Shown: in pieces, positions 1-8,281 of the stretch
How the letters are laid out: every line of letters begins with the position of its first letter
Numbering within the stretch: position 1 is the stretch's first letter
Source: Lysobacterales bacterium
GTDB lineage: Bacteria; Pseudomonadota; Gammaproteobacteria; Xanthomonadales; SZUA-36
Assembly (NCBI GenBank): GCA_021648045.1
Contig: JAKITM010000028.1
Coordinates: forward strand, 1-26,750
DNA: 26,750 nucleotides
Direction: 5' to 3'
Notes under the pieces: generated by a model
The model's input: only the letters and a program-made list of their open reading frames with translations
Told to the model about the DNA's origin: nothing
Database searches by the model: none
Made by a program: the position numbers and the translations under genes

Positions 1-92
1 TACAAAAATGAGCCTCACACCACCTGATTTCAAAAAAGATATTTTCTTATATAAAGTACCACGGGCTTGTCCAACAATAGGATAAGATTGTG
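1..92. repeat. 92-bp terminal direct repeat, left copy
   Basis: Bases 1-92 are identical to 26659-26750, in the same orientation. The copy ends exactly at the end of the left arm of a hairpin (76-92 pairing with 107-123). Either the assembly path closes on itself or this is a dispersed genomic repeat at which the contig broke. uvrB, aspC and a tRNA-Asn gene on the same piece make a genuine 26.7-kb replicon unlikely. Confidence 0.95.
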
Positions 93-123
93 GATCGCTT
101 CGCTCTCACAATCTATCCTTATT
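76..123. other. Imperfect hairpin in the repeat region
   Basis: The arms at 76-92 and 107-123 can pair over about 16 bp with one bulged base on each side, around a 14-base loop (93-106). The run ending ATTGTG pairs with the run starting CACAAT. It could be a transcription terminator without a clear T-tract, or the folded end of a small repeat element. No gene next to it tells which. Confidence 0.55.
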
Positions 124-464
124 CGTTATGCGAGGGTGTATCTATTGCCACCGGAATCCCTCTTTGTGCGTTGAACTGGTTCTCAGTTTAGTACAATATT
201 TGAGCGTTTGCCATTCTTGCCGCTTAACGGCTTTTTCCGAAGGCCACTGATACTGGACTAAAAGCTGCCTCGGTGGCTTTGGTTACGCCTTGGGAATGCA
301 GCCACCGTATATCTGTATACGGGATACTTCCACACGAAGTTCCTCTAGACCCCGGCTCCTGTATCGGGTAATACAGCTATTTTTCATAAAAACCAAGTAA
401 TTTTACCCGCACTATTGTCGGCAATGTGAGACTTTCTCTCGTGGCAAAAACGGGAATGCCTCTA

Positions 465-603
465 GCGAGCGTCTGTCCTTGAAAGTTTGTCCTTGAAAGT
501 TCGTTGAAAGTTGCGAGCGTCTGTCCTTGAAAGTTGTGGCGAGCGTCTGTCCTTGAAAGTTGTTGAAAGTTGTTGAAAGTTGTGAAAGTTCTGCTTGAAA
601 GTT
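465..603. repeat. Tandem array of TTGAAAGTT with a composite unit
   Basis: TTGAAAGTT occurs exactly at 479, 493, 504, 527, 553, 563, 573 and 595, with a degenerate copy at 582. In three places (465, 513, 539) it is preceded by the 14-mer GCGAGCGTCTGTCC, giving a composite unit of 23 bp. The uneven spacing looks like slippage or unequal recombination. The array lies just after the 3' end of the minus-strand gene at 645. It is not CRISPR-like, because the units abut and there are no spacers. Confidence 0.9.
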
Positions 604-644
604 TTGGTTTAATTGGAAAGCTGCAAATATCAGGTCTTACACTG

Positions 645-1301
645 TTACCTGCTTACTTTAAGGTGTTTGCTTCTAACCGGCCCGAGCACCCAACGGAATT
701 CGCGCTGCTGTTCGCCATCAGCCATGTTAAATCTGTAATTATTCAATCTGCCATCTGCAGTCAGCGCATCAACAACTTCACCTGTCGATAAATCAATTAG
801 GCTTAGGCGCATCAAGATGCGGCTATCGAGGCTAGGCTTTTCTTTATTGGTAGTCATATTACCCTGGGGCTGGGTTATGAATTTATTACGATCACTCCAG
901 TTCAAGGTTACTTCCGCATTATTTACCGAACTGATAACAGTAAATACCCAGTTATCATTGCGATAGCGAGTGCTGCGGAAGTCGGTCAGGTATTCACCGG
1001 AGTGATCACCCCAATCTTGTTGCACAAATGCCAGCGCTGCTTTGTTATTAGCTAAGGATGTAGACGGTTTGATATCGTATTTGTCTTTGCCAGTTTTTGC
1101 GGCCGCTAACTTACCAATAACTGCTGGGTTGACAGCGGTATAGGCAGCATCAGTAACATTATCGTATACCGATACGGTTGTGCTCAAGTACCAATTAGCA
1201 CCCTTTTCAGAATTGCCATGGGCAGAAACAACATTACTTAAAAGAGAGAATGTCACGACGGTTACCAACAAGGAGATGAATTTCTTATTTAGTAGTGTCA
1301 T
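645..1301 (-). CDS. Exported protein of unknown function, 218 aa
   Basis: I do not recognise this family. The protein has a classical Sec signal peptide (basic start, hydrophobic residues 8-22, likely cleavage after the VSA motif near residue 27), so it should be periplasmic, surface-bound or secreted. The mature part is polar, rich in Asn, Asp and Thr, and looks like a beta-rich fold (runs such as DNWVFTVISSVNNAEVTLNW). No cysteine pair or catalytic motif is seen. The ATG start follows a weak ribosome site and leaves a full-length signal peptide, which supports it. It lies 85 bp downstream of a small lipoprotein gene on the same strand and could be cotranscribed with it. Confidence 0.75.
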   Translation of the reverse strand: MTLLNKKFISLLVTVVTFSLLSNVVSAHGNSEKGANWYLSTTVSVYDNVTDAAYTAVNPAVIGKLAAAKTGKDKYDIKPSTSLANNKAALAFVQQDWGDHSGEYLTDFRSTRYRNDNWVFTVISSVNNAEVTLNWSDRNKFITQPQGNMTTNKEKPSLDSRILMRLSLIDLSTGEVVDALTADGRLNNYRFNMADGEQQREFRWVLGPVRSKHLKVSR

Positions 1302-1386
1302 TAATTTCGCTTATGCGCTCAAATTTTCAATGTAATCACTGCACCGACGAAAGCCAATATAGGGCTGAGCCCTATACCGATAACCT

Positions 1387-1665
1387 TCATCTAGGCGGTT
1401 CGCTACCCCGTAGCTCAGGCGTGCGTTTAAGACGGTTAACAAATTCTTCCGAATCTTTCCGTGCCGCTTCTTTTTCTGCCTTTGTCATGCAGGTTTTTGT
1501 CTTAATGCGAGTGCCGGTTATTTTTTCTGAAACACAAATCAGTTCCTCACCCTCTGCTGTCACCGCGTTATCAAAATCCACAGTGGACTGTTTGACTTTT
1601 GGCGTGCTACTGGCGCAACTGCTGAGAATTAAAGTTGCAAATATTGTTAAAAGTACATTCTTCAT
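1387..1665 (-). CDS. Small lipoprotein, 92 aa
   Basis: Residues 1-18 form a lipoprotein signal peptide ending in a lipobox (LILSSC, Cys17), so the mature chain of about 75 residues should be anchored to a membrane by its N-terminus. The rest is charged and includes two cysteines (in ICVSEK and KTCMTK) that could form a disulfide in the periplasm. The tail is Lys/Arg/Glu-rich and probably helical. An AAGGG ribosome site sits about 8 nt before the ATG. The family is not recognised beyond being a short proteobacterial lipoprotein. It precedes the exported protein at 645-1301 on the same strand. Confidence 0.75.
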   Translation of the reverse strand: MKNVLLTIFATLILSSCASSTPKVKQSTVDFDNAVTAEGEELICVSEKITGTRIKTKTCMTKAEKEAARKDSEEFVNRLKRTPELRGSEPPR

Positions 1666-1938
1666 TTTGTATACCCTTAGGTTGCTATCAGTACTGGGTG
1701 TAAAACAGGCACCAGATTTTTTTATTTAAGGTGCTATCCCGAGTAAGTAAAACTATTTAGGGTAGCAGGCTGAGAAAAAATCGCTCAGGTAAGTATAAAC
1801 CATAGGGAAATATTTGCAGATAAAACGCATCAACAGCCTACACTTTCACAGCTGCATTTGCCATTTAGTCTTATTCCTCAGTCACCATTTGGCAGACTCA
1901 TTATGTCTGGATTTCAAACGGCAAGGCTTATCAATGAG

Positions 1939-3645
1939 TTAGCGAGTATAAACAAGCTCTCCCTCTTTGATGGTTTTAAGCACAACTATGTCTTCAATAT
2001 CATCAACTGGTACTTTCAATGGATTATCAGACAGGATAACCAAGTCGGATAATTTCCCTACAGTAATAGTGCCTTTTGTATGTTCTTCAAAATGTTGGTA
2101 AGCACTCCAGTCGGTAACGCCTTTTAATGCTTCATAAGCTGTGAGCTTTTCTTCTTTTCCGATCACTAATCCAGAGCGTGAGGTTCTAGTAACTGCTATC
2201 CCAACCATGCGCATAATATTTGGTAGTGCTACGGGGGCATCTGTATGTATTGTTAGCCTGAGACCCTTGTCTAATGTAGTTCTGGTGGGGCTTATTTTAT
2301 TACCCAATTTGTCGCCAATAATTTGTTTATGCCAGTCGCCCCAATAAAAAGTGTGCAGCGGATACAATGATACGATTACATTTAATGCTTTTAGTGAATC
2401 TAATTGATCTTCTCTTACATATTGGCCATGAATAAGCACGCTTCTTCTATTGTCATTTCCATATTCTTCGGCGACAACTTTCATGGTTCTAATCATTTGG
2501 TCTATGGCAGCATCTCCATTGGCGTGTGTTAATATTTGCCAATCATTCTCAAAAGCCTTTGCATAAATAGCTTCTACATCTTTATCCTGTGGTATAGCAG
2601 GGTAACCTAAATAATCATTATCAGCACCATCCGGCGGCAGCAGGTAAGGGACGGTTCTCCAGGCTGTTCTTCCTTGAGGAGAGCCATCCAAGGTTATTTT
2701 TACCCCCGCAATTCTGTAGTGGTTTACATAGTTTTTACTATCCCATTTAGAGCCCATGTATTTATCCATAAAGGCGTAATCAATATAGCTGTTCACATCA
2801 ATCTTGAAAAAATTATTCTCTGCCGCTGTTATTAGCATCTCCTGATTTTCCATAGCTCGGCCCTCTTGAGCTGTGGTATAACCATACGATAGCGCCATGT
2901 CTTGGCCTGCTGTGAAAAATTTATTAGCGATTTCATTAGTTTTAGGTTGCAACACTTTTAGCATGTGTGGAATGGCGGCTAACTCTTCTAAAACGCCGTT
3001 AGGTTCGTTTGTACCAGGCATGCGTCTAATTTTTCCACCTTTAGGGTCTTCGGTCGCAGAAGTAATATCAAGAAGCTCTAATCCTTTAGAGTTCAACGCT
3101 GCAAAATGCCCGGAAATATGTATTAAAAAAACAGGATGTTCAGTGGCAACTTTATCTAAATCATCTTTAGTAGGAAATCTGTTCTCTTCTAGAACCGAGT
3201 CATCAAAGCCCATACCAAAAATCCAGCCTGTGAGGGCAATGTTCTCCGGCGTTCCCCATTGTTTTAAAATCTCAATCAAGGCAGGTATATTATTAGCCCC
3301 CGCATCGGGTGGTGGTAAAATTTGCGCTCCAACTGCCTGTAAACCAAAATTCGCAAAATGTGAATGCGCATCAATAAATCCCGGCAACATGGTTTTGCCA
3401 TTTAGATCTTGTTGCTGTGCATTGTTATAGCTTTTATCGGCTTGTGTTTTGCTTCCTACAAATACAATTTTTCCGTTTGCCTGAACTACTGCCTCGACAT
3501 ACTTAGGCTTATCACCTTCCATAGTAATGATATCGCCGCCAAAATAAATAGTGGCTGCAGCTTCGGTGGCATCACTACTGATTGTGGAGTTTGTACAGCC
3601 AAATAATGCGGCTATCAATATCGTTACAACATAAAACTTCTTCAC
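1939..3645 (-). CDS. Amidohydrolase family lipoprotein (YtcJ-like)
   Basis: A metal-dependent hydrolase of the amidohydrolase superfamily, YtcJ-like branch (amidohydrolase_3); members hydrolyse C-N bonds in varied substrates, and the one here is unknown. Visible metal-site residues are the HxH motif in DAHSH (His94, His96), His374 in LTHANGD, His406 in VLIHGQ and Asp469 in IHTDAP, in the usual order and spacing. The C-terminal LSDLVILSDNP strand (about 532-542) is the typical closing beta-sandwich motif. The length of 568 residues is normal for the family. The N-terminus is a lipoprotein signal (Cys17 after ALFG), placing it in the envelope. The start is GTG, preceded 8 nt upstream by AGAGGAA. 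A 14-15 bp tandem array (3717-3788) lies just upstream and could affect its transcription. Confidence 0.9.
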   Translation of the reverse strand: MKKFYVVTILIAALFGCTNSTISSDATEAAATIYFGGDIITMEGDKPKYVEAVVQANGKIVFVGSKTQADKSYNNAQQQDLNGKTMLPGFIDAHSHFANFGLQAVGAQILPPPDAGANNIPALIEILKQWGTPENIALTGWIFGMGFDDSVLEENRFPTKDDLDKVATEHPVFLIHISGHFAALNSKGLELLDITSATEDPKGGKIRRMPGTNEPNGVLEELAAIPHMLKVLQPKTNEIANKFFTAGQDMALSYGYTTAQEGRAMENQEMLITAAENNFFKIDVNSYIDYAFMDKYMGSKWDSKNYVNHYRIAGVKITLDGSPQGRTAWRTVPYLLPPDGADNDYLGYPAIPQDKDVEAIYAKAFENDWQILTHANGDAAIDQMIRTMKVVAEEYGNDNRRSVLIHGQYVREDQLDSLKALNVIVSLYPLHTFYWGDWHKQIIGDKLGNKISPTRTTLDKGLRLTIHTDAPVALPNIMRMVGIAVTRTSRSGLVIGKEEKLTAYEALKGVTDWSAYQHFEEHTKGTITVGKLSDLVILSDNPLKVPVDDIEDIVVLKTIKEGELVYTR

Positions 3646-3716
3646 AACTATTTCCTCTTAATTAGTAAACTGGGCAGAGTCCAGATAAAGCTCAAACAGG
3701 GTAAACACTCTACCAG

Positions 3717-3788
3717 AACTATCCTACACGAAACTATCCTACACGAACTATCCTACACGAACTATCCTACACGAACTATCCTACACGA
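3717..3788. repeat. Five tandem copies of ACTATCCTACACGA
   Basis: Units at 3717-3731, 3732-3746, 3747-3760, 3761-3774 and 3775-3788. The first two are 15 bp (one extra A) and the last three 14 bp. The array sits between the 3' end of the serine hydrolase gene and the 5' end of the amidohydrolase gene, about 70 bp upstream of the latter's GTG, where its promoter would be expected. Read on the minus strand, each unit supplies a TAGGAT hexamer resembling a -10 box. Copy number could vary by slippage. Confidence 0.9.
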
Positions 3789-3887
3789 ACTTCAGGATTT
3801 AGACAGTAATGCAGTACCAGGGTTCTTACGCACTTGTCTAGCATACAAAAACCCATTGCGTAAATAACCAGTGTAAGCCTTGGACAG

Positions 3888-5510
3888 TCAGCGCTTCGGC
3901 GCAGTTTGGTTAGCTCCGTTTTGATGTAATGTTAAGCTCACAACTTCTTTGCTTTCCTCTCTGTTAAAAGTTAGTTGAGCATCCACAGCCTTATAAAAGA
4001 ATTTGTCTTTATCATAAGCAAAGACAGGCAACCATGCTTGACCACTAAGCTTTACCATTAATTGTCCATTTTCGACCTTTATCTGGAAATCCACACCAGC
4101 TGCCAGTTCAAATCTGCCGGTGTAAGCCTTTAATGTAACTTCATCGGCTTTAATCTCAGTATAGCTTTGAATGCTCGTATCTTTGGCTATTCTAGGCGCT
4201 GGCATTATTGCTCCATTCTGATGCAGAGCAGCTTGATTTATATTACCCGCAGCATCGCGCTCGAAAACCAACTGAGCATCAACTGACAACAGGGTGAATT
4301 TATCTTCGCCACTTACAGCTAGTTGCAATGCTGCCTGCCCGGTTGCTTGCACAAACAATTTATCTTCCTGCGAAAACACATTCAGTACGAAATCTGGGCT
4401 AATTGCATAAAACCCATAGTATTCGCTGAAGTCCTCACTTGTTGTGCTTGGCGAAGCAGGTGTCGGTGCTGGGGTATTGCTAAACAAACTTAAACCTAAG
4501 CGAGTAATGTCGTAGTTGCTATTGGATAATACAATCCAGCCTTCATTGGTGCTTGGGTTAAAGCCTGCGAAACTACTAAACCCACCTGTGCCCCCATTGT
4601 GCCAATAGATTTTATTTTGATTATCGCCAAATACCATCCAAGTCCGGCTTACCGAGGGCTGTTTGTCGCTAGTGGCAACAATTTCTAAATCAGCGCTTGT
4701 ATTGTGTACTAATTGCTTTGGGTTTTTAGATAACCAGGGTGCAAACAGTCGAGCTAGTCGGCTGGCATTACTTCGCAGCGCACCAGCCCCAGCTAAAGAA
4801 TCAAAATGCCAGTGGGCTACAGCTTTTCCAGCACTATGACCAGATAACAATAAATCTGTGTCAGTGGTAGTTATAGTGTTCATGCCTAAAGGCTTTAGAA
4901 TGTGTTTTTCAAGCGCTTCAAAATAAGTGCTGTTATCTGCCTGCCCTAACAAGTAGCCAAGCAGTCCAACGCCAAAATTTGAATAAGATATTACTTTCTG
5001 AAGCTCTTGATCTGGGCGTGTAGTTTTGATCGCCTCAAGTAAATCTTTCGTATTATAATCCTGATAAGGGTCTGCAGGGTTAGTCATCATTAAATTTGCT
5101 GGCAAGCGTGGCAACCCTGAGGTGTGAGTGCCTAGCTCTTGTAGTGTTATCTCACCCACGGCAGGGTTTGTGAATTCTATATTGGGTAATAAGTCAACTA
5201 GTGTAGTGGTGTATGCAAGCGTACCCTTAGCCACCATCTCAGCCAGTAATAGATTGGTAAATACTTTGCTGATAGAGCCTATTTCAAACTGACTATCAGT
5301 CTGAGGTTGACGCGGGTCATTCTCTGACATTTTACCGTAGGTATGCAGCTTTACAGTGTCACCCTTTACGCTGGCTACAACCATGCCCATGAGATCACCA
5401 GAACTCAAGCGCTCTTGTATCCATTGTTCCTGCTTTTCAGGCAGTGTATTTGCCCATGCCAATTTTGTAAGCAACAAGCTAAGTAAAACAAACTTCCATA
5501 AGTACTGCAT
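3888..5510 (-). CDS. Exported serine hydrolase, class C beta-lactamase fold
   Basis: A serine hydrolase of the beta-lactamase/transpeptidase-like family (AmpC, esterase EstB and D-aminopeptidase relatives). The signal peptide (residues 1-20, ending LAWA) sends it to the periplasm or outside. The catalytic set is complete: SxxK as SISK (Ser79, Lys82), YxN as YSN (Tyr176, Asn178), and HNG at 304-306 in place of KTG, as often seen in the non-lactamase members. After the roughly 345-residue catalytic domain and a Pro/Thr/Ser linker (about 347-358) come two similar modules (about 364-440 and 463-540), each with a DAQL(V/T)F strand and an LHQNGA motif, resembling DUF3471/lipocalin-like repeats. AGGAGA lies about 10 nt before the ATG. 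The substrate cannot be read from sequence; peptidase or esterase is likelier than antibiotic resistance. Confidence 0.9.
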   Translation of the reverse strand: MQYLWKFVLLSLLLTKLAWANTLPEKQEQWIQERLSSGDLMGMVVASVKGDTVKLHTYGKMSENDPRQPQTDSQFEIGSISKVFTNLLLAEMVAKGTLAYTTTLVDLLPNIEFTNPAVGEITLQELGTHTSGLPRLPANLMMTNPADPYQDYNTKDLLEAIKTTRPDQELQKVISYSNFGVGLLGYLLGQADNSTYFEALEKHILKPLGMNTITTTDTDLLLSGHSAGKAVAHWHFDSLAGAGALRSNASRLARLFAPWLSKNPKQLVHNTSADLEIVATSDKQPSVSRTWMVFGDNQNKIYWHNGGTGGFSSFAGFNPSTNEGWIVLSNSNYDITRLGLSLFSNTPAPTPASPSTTSEDFSEYYGFYAISPDFVLNVFSQEDKLFVQATGQAALQLAVSGEDKFTLLSVDAQLVFERDAAGNINQAALHQNGAIMPAPRIAKDTSIQSYTEIKADEVTLKAYTGRFELAAGVDFQIKVENGQLMVKLSGQAWLPVFAYDKDKFFYKAVDAQLTFNREESKEVVSLTLHQNGANQTAPKR

Positions 5511-5777
5511 AAACTACTTTCTCCTGAATTTGGGGATTTAATCTAAACCCCAAGCCTATACTAACATCAGCCTCCAGGTACTCCAATGTGAACTAATTTA
5601 CAGGAATAGGGCAGTCGACATGACCCACTCCAATCGTTCTTTAGCCCTTTTTTCAGAAAAGCCTTAGACAAAAAAAACCAGCGCAGTGGGGGCTGCGCTG
5701 GTAAAGGTGTTGCCTGGCTGTACTTCCTTGTACAGATATAATCAGACTAGGGAGTTATCATTCCATTGAATACCGAT
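5511..5777. other. Intergenic stretch containing a terminator
   Basis: This 267-bp gap between two minus-strand genes contains the terminator of the upstream gene (5670-5701). No open frame is seen in the rest. It should also hold the promoter of the serine hydrolase gene, but no -35/-10 pair stands out. Confidence 0.5.
5670..5701 (-). terminator. Rho-independent terminator
   Basis: The 9-bp perfect stem CCAGCGCAG / CTGCGCTGG (5678-5686 with 5693-5701) has a 6-base loop and is followed on the minus strand by an eight-T run. It lies 77 nt past the stop of the minus-strand gene ending at 5778. Confidence 0.9.
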
Positions 5778-7034
5778 TCAGAAATTCACATCCAGAACCA
5801 CACCAACATCACCTTGTCGAATTTCGATGAGTTTTCCGCGAGGATCAAAATCAAGTACTAAGTCATTTGCATCTGCTGGGAAGCTGAATTCTAGCTCGCC
5901 TTCAGGGCCACCTTCGCCGTTTGTTACAGAGATAGTACCTACTATTTCACCATCGATGTAAAGCCCGTAGTTACCTAGCGGTAAATCTTCAATTTCGACT
6001 TCAAATTCCACTTCGGTTAAATCTTGCTCTAACTTAACACTGCCTCTAGCCGATGTGATTAAACCCGTGTTATTTAAATCTACCTCAGTTTCTAAATCAT
6101 TGGCAAATGGTGGGGCTCCATTATCTACAGGGTTAGTAGTGCCGGGATCTGCAGGCGCAAACACCATCTCAAATAATACTATGTTTCCTTCTAATACTTC
6201 GATTGTTTTTCCTTGTGGATCAAAGACCAGCAATAATTCATCTTCGTCAGCTGGAGATTCAAATTCAATCTCACCTTCGGTTTCATTACCATCATTCATT
6301 ACTTCAATCTGGCCACGAATTTCACCATCAACACTGAGGTCATACATGCCTAATGGTATACCTTCAATTTCAACTTCAAATTCGGAACTAGATGTGTCCT
6401 GCTTGAATTTTGCACGAGCGTTACCGTTAGGGTAAATACCTGTGTTGATCATGAATTGTTCAATTTCGTAACTGCTTCCACCTGGGGTGCTGTCATCTGA
6501 GATTCCACCGCTGCAACTGGAGCCCTGAACCGATGTCAGACGTTGGATTCTAAAAATACCCCCAGTTCCACTGATGGAATTTGGATTATTCGATGTGGAA
6601 GTGCTTGGTTTCGGAGATATCTCAACTGTACCGCTCTGGCAATCACCGAACGAAAATGTAGCAGTAGCTAAAACAACTTCATTACGGGTTGCAGGGTCAT
6701 TTTCCTGAAGGTTAGTAACACCAGTTACTGTCAGCAGGTCCAATGAAACCTCACCCCCTACCACATCACCAATGCCAGCTAACCACATAGGGTTACCTAC
6801 GGTGTCAAATGTGTACCAATATACAATCGCTTGGGTAACGCCATCATTCTGGTTGATAACCTGAAAATCAAAGCCCTGGCTTTCATGGTCAGGCTGTGCC
6901 CAAAAGCCGGTGAAGCTCTGGGTAATAATAACTGCCTGAACTGGCATTGATACAAACATGAACAGTAAAATTAATAACATCATCACAGAGGGTGATTTTT
7001 TCATTCTAAATTTCTTTCTTTTTTGGGTCTTCAT
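5778..7034 (-). CDS. Exported protein with a duplicated acidic domain, 418 aa
   Basis: Function unknown. The N-terminus has a basic extension followed by a hydrophobic signal (about 15-34, ending PVQA). Residues 38-100 carry the pattern GFWAQPDHESQGF...VYWYTFDTVGNPMWLAG, a module I know from exported proteobacterial proteins of unknown role; Cys132 and Cys174 may pair. Two homologous modules follow at about 195-292 and 318-418. Each has the order NTG, E(F/V)EVEIE, (I/L)PLG.Y.L, DGEI.G, EGE(I/L)EF, PAD, FDP.GK, which marks a tandem duplication. They are strongly acidic and beta-rich, suggesting a calcium-binding or adhesive surface role (inference). A perfect AAGGAG lies 8 nt before the first ATG and argues against the inner ATG at codon 11. 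It has its own terminator. Confidence 0.8.
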   Translation of the reverse strand: MKTQKRKKFRMKKSPSVMMLLILLFMFVSMPVQAVIITQSFTGFWAQPDHESQGFDFQVINQNDGVTQAIVYWYTFDTVGNPMWLAGIGDVVGGEVSLDLLTVTGVTNLQENDPATRNEVVLATATFSFGDCQSGTVEISPKPSTSTSNNPNSISGTGGIFRIQRLTSVQGSSCSGGISDDSTPGGSSYEIEQFMINTGIYPNGNARAKFKQDTSSSEFEVEIEGIPLGMYDLSVDGEIRGQIEVMNDGNETEGEIEFESPADEDELLLVFDPQGKTIEVLEGNIVLFEMVFAPADPGTTNPVDNGAPPFANDLETEVDLNNTGLITSARGSVKLEQDLTEVEFEVEIEDLPLGNYGLYIDGEIVGTISVTNGEGGPEGELEFSFPADANDLVLDFDPRGKLIEIRQGDVGVVLDVNF

Positions 7035-7081
7035 ATTGGTGCTCCTTAAATAATGGGTTAGTCGAAACTACCCTTTCTTGT

Positions 7082-7933
7082 TTAACTTTCTTCTATGGAT
7101 ACATCATCGTCTTCAAAATAATAAACACTTATACCTGCACGCCTTACGGCTCCCTGTGCAGACTTCTTGTCGGTTTTCTCAAACATATAATCATCTGCAT
7201 CAACCACACATTTACGGCCGTATTCCTGGAGTTTTTGTTTGATATCATCAAGAATATCGACTGGTATGTTGTCGTTACTAGCTATAAGTTGTAAACGTGT
7301 TTTATCAGGGCCGCTAGATTGATAGATATTGTGGTCTATGGTTTCCATCAACGATTTAGTAGCAGAACCTAAAATTCCAAATTGGTAGAGGGTGTTTTCA
7401 TCGTTACGGGCCACAAAATATGCGCTCTTGAGGCTTATTCGGCCGCTTGCGGATACTTCTATGCTCTTAACATGCTCTAACTCGTCTTTGATAGACCGCG
7501 GTGGTACACCACCGGAGTAGCTCTCAACTAGGCTACTAAACGATGGGGCAGGGCCATCGAATGGAAGGTTTAATGGTTCACCATTACTGTCACTGTATTC
7601 AGGGTCATGTACCCAACCATCCAGAACTCGTGAGGCACGGTGATACTGGTCAACTGAAGTAGTCTCATGCGGGGGTGGGGTCTTCAACAGTCGATCAACT
7701 TCAACACGAGAGAGTCCCGTTAATATGGCAATTCTAGATTTACTTTCTATCCGTCCTGGAAGCTTGAACTCTTCACGAGCGACTTCTGCATAAGTCCATC
7801 GCAACCACTCAGCAGCGGTTTTATAAGCAATACCATTGCGTAACAAGATGCGCACCATAGGGCGACATATTTTCACCACAGCGTTCGCAATTGCTACTTT
7901 AGCCTTACTCGAGTTAGATGCTGTCGCTTCCAT
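7082..7933 (-). CDS. DUF6502 family DNA-binding protein
   Basis: Matches the DUF6502 family pattern: an N-terminal helical segment (CRPMVRILLRNGIAYKTAAEWL), then VAREEFKLPGR, then a helix-turn-helix-like SRIAILTGLSRVEVDRLL, and a longer, variable C-terminal part. The role is probably transcriptional regulation, but no target is known for the family. I place the start at the ATG at 7933, giving 283 aa. The reading frame opens further upstream at a TTG at 7969, but that would put a perfect palindrome (7936-7953) inside the gene, and no ribosome site supports either start well. It follows the divergent intergenic region shared with the DUF885 gene, and the palindrome suggests autoregulation. Confidence 0.8.
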   Translation of the reverse strand: MEATASNSSKAKVAIANAVVKICRPMVRILLRNGIAYKTAAEWLRWTYAEVAREEFKLPGRIESKSRIAILTGLSRVEVDRLLKTPPPHETTSVDQYHRASRVLDGWVHDPEYSDSNGEPLNLPFDGPAPSFSSLVESYSGGVPPRSIKDELEHVKSIEVSASGRISLKSAYFVARNDENTLYQFGILGSATKSLMETIDHNIYQSSGPDKTRLQLIASNDNIPVDILDDIKQKLQEYGRKCVVDADDYMFEKTDKKSAQGAVRRAGISVYYFEDDDVSIEES

Positions 7934-8281
7934 ATTTGTAATATTAATTACAATTAATGATAAAAGCAAGCATTATTTACTCTTTACTTAGGAGAGAGTG
8001 AATTGGAATAGGTGTAATCGAAGACCGGCAGTGCCTTAGTGCTGCATCAATACTGAAATGTCGACATAAGATAAGAATGGGCAAGAGAGGCTTGCTGAGT
8101 ACATGAACAAACAGAATGTCTGATGATTATTTATGACAATCCGGAATAGCAGTTAGTAGTACCTTCAAAACAGTCTCATCAGGTATCGCGAATACCGGAA
8201 AGACCCTATTCGTGTTAGCATCAACAGCCAAATTTATCATGCATTCTAAATGCTTAAATTAACTAATTATCAGGAATTCCT
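7934..8281. other. Divergent intergenic region, 348 bp
   Basis: This separates the minus-strand DUF6502 gene from the plus-strand DUF885 gene, so it must hold promoters for both. Apart from the palindrome at 7936-7953 and a weak inverted repeat with CGAATA/TATTCG arms near 8188-8213, nothing stands out. No small ORF with a good ribosome site was found. Confidence 0.5.
7936..7953. promoter_or_regulatory. Perfect inverted repeat at the DUF6502 start (putative operator)
   Basis: TTGTAAT-ATTA-ATTACAA is a perfect 7-bp inverted repeat with a 4-bp spacer, two bases upstream of the ATG of the HTH protein. Its position in the leader, and the DNA-binding nature of the product, suggest an autoregulatory site. 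The low complexity of AT-rich DNA means chance is possible. Confidence 0.55.

Larger units (their letters stand above)
1..644. other. Non-coding, repeat-rich stretch without a gene
   Basis: No reading frame of convincing length or composition is seen on either strand. It holds the terminal repeat and hairpin (1-123), a second short palindrome around 305-325 (CCGTATA/TATACGG), and a tandem array of TTGAAAGTT (465-603). Short minus-strand open stretches between 110 and 330 contain stops in all frames and resemble nothing I recognise. It may be a decayed mobile element. Confidence 0.5.

Noticed and set aside
8..85. 25-codon ORF inside the terminal repeat (starts MSLTPPDF)
   Set aside because: No ribosome site, no recognisable family, and it lies in a repeat; likely chance.
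68..130. Integron attC site (GTCCAAC ... GTTATGC around a bulged hairpin)
   Set aside because: The left core fits RYYYAAC but the right core fits GTTRRRY poorly, there is no integron integrase or cassette array, and nearby ORFs are not cassette-like.
465..603. CRISPR array
   Set aside because: Units are 9-23 bp, abut one another, lack unique spacers, and no cas gene is present. The same applies to 3717-3788.
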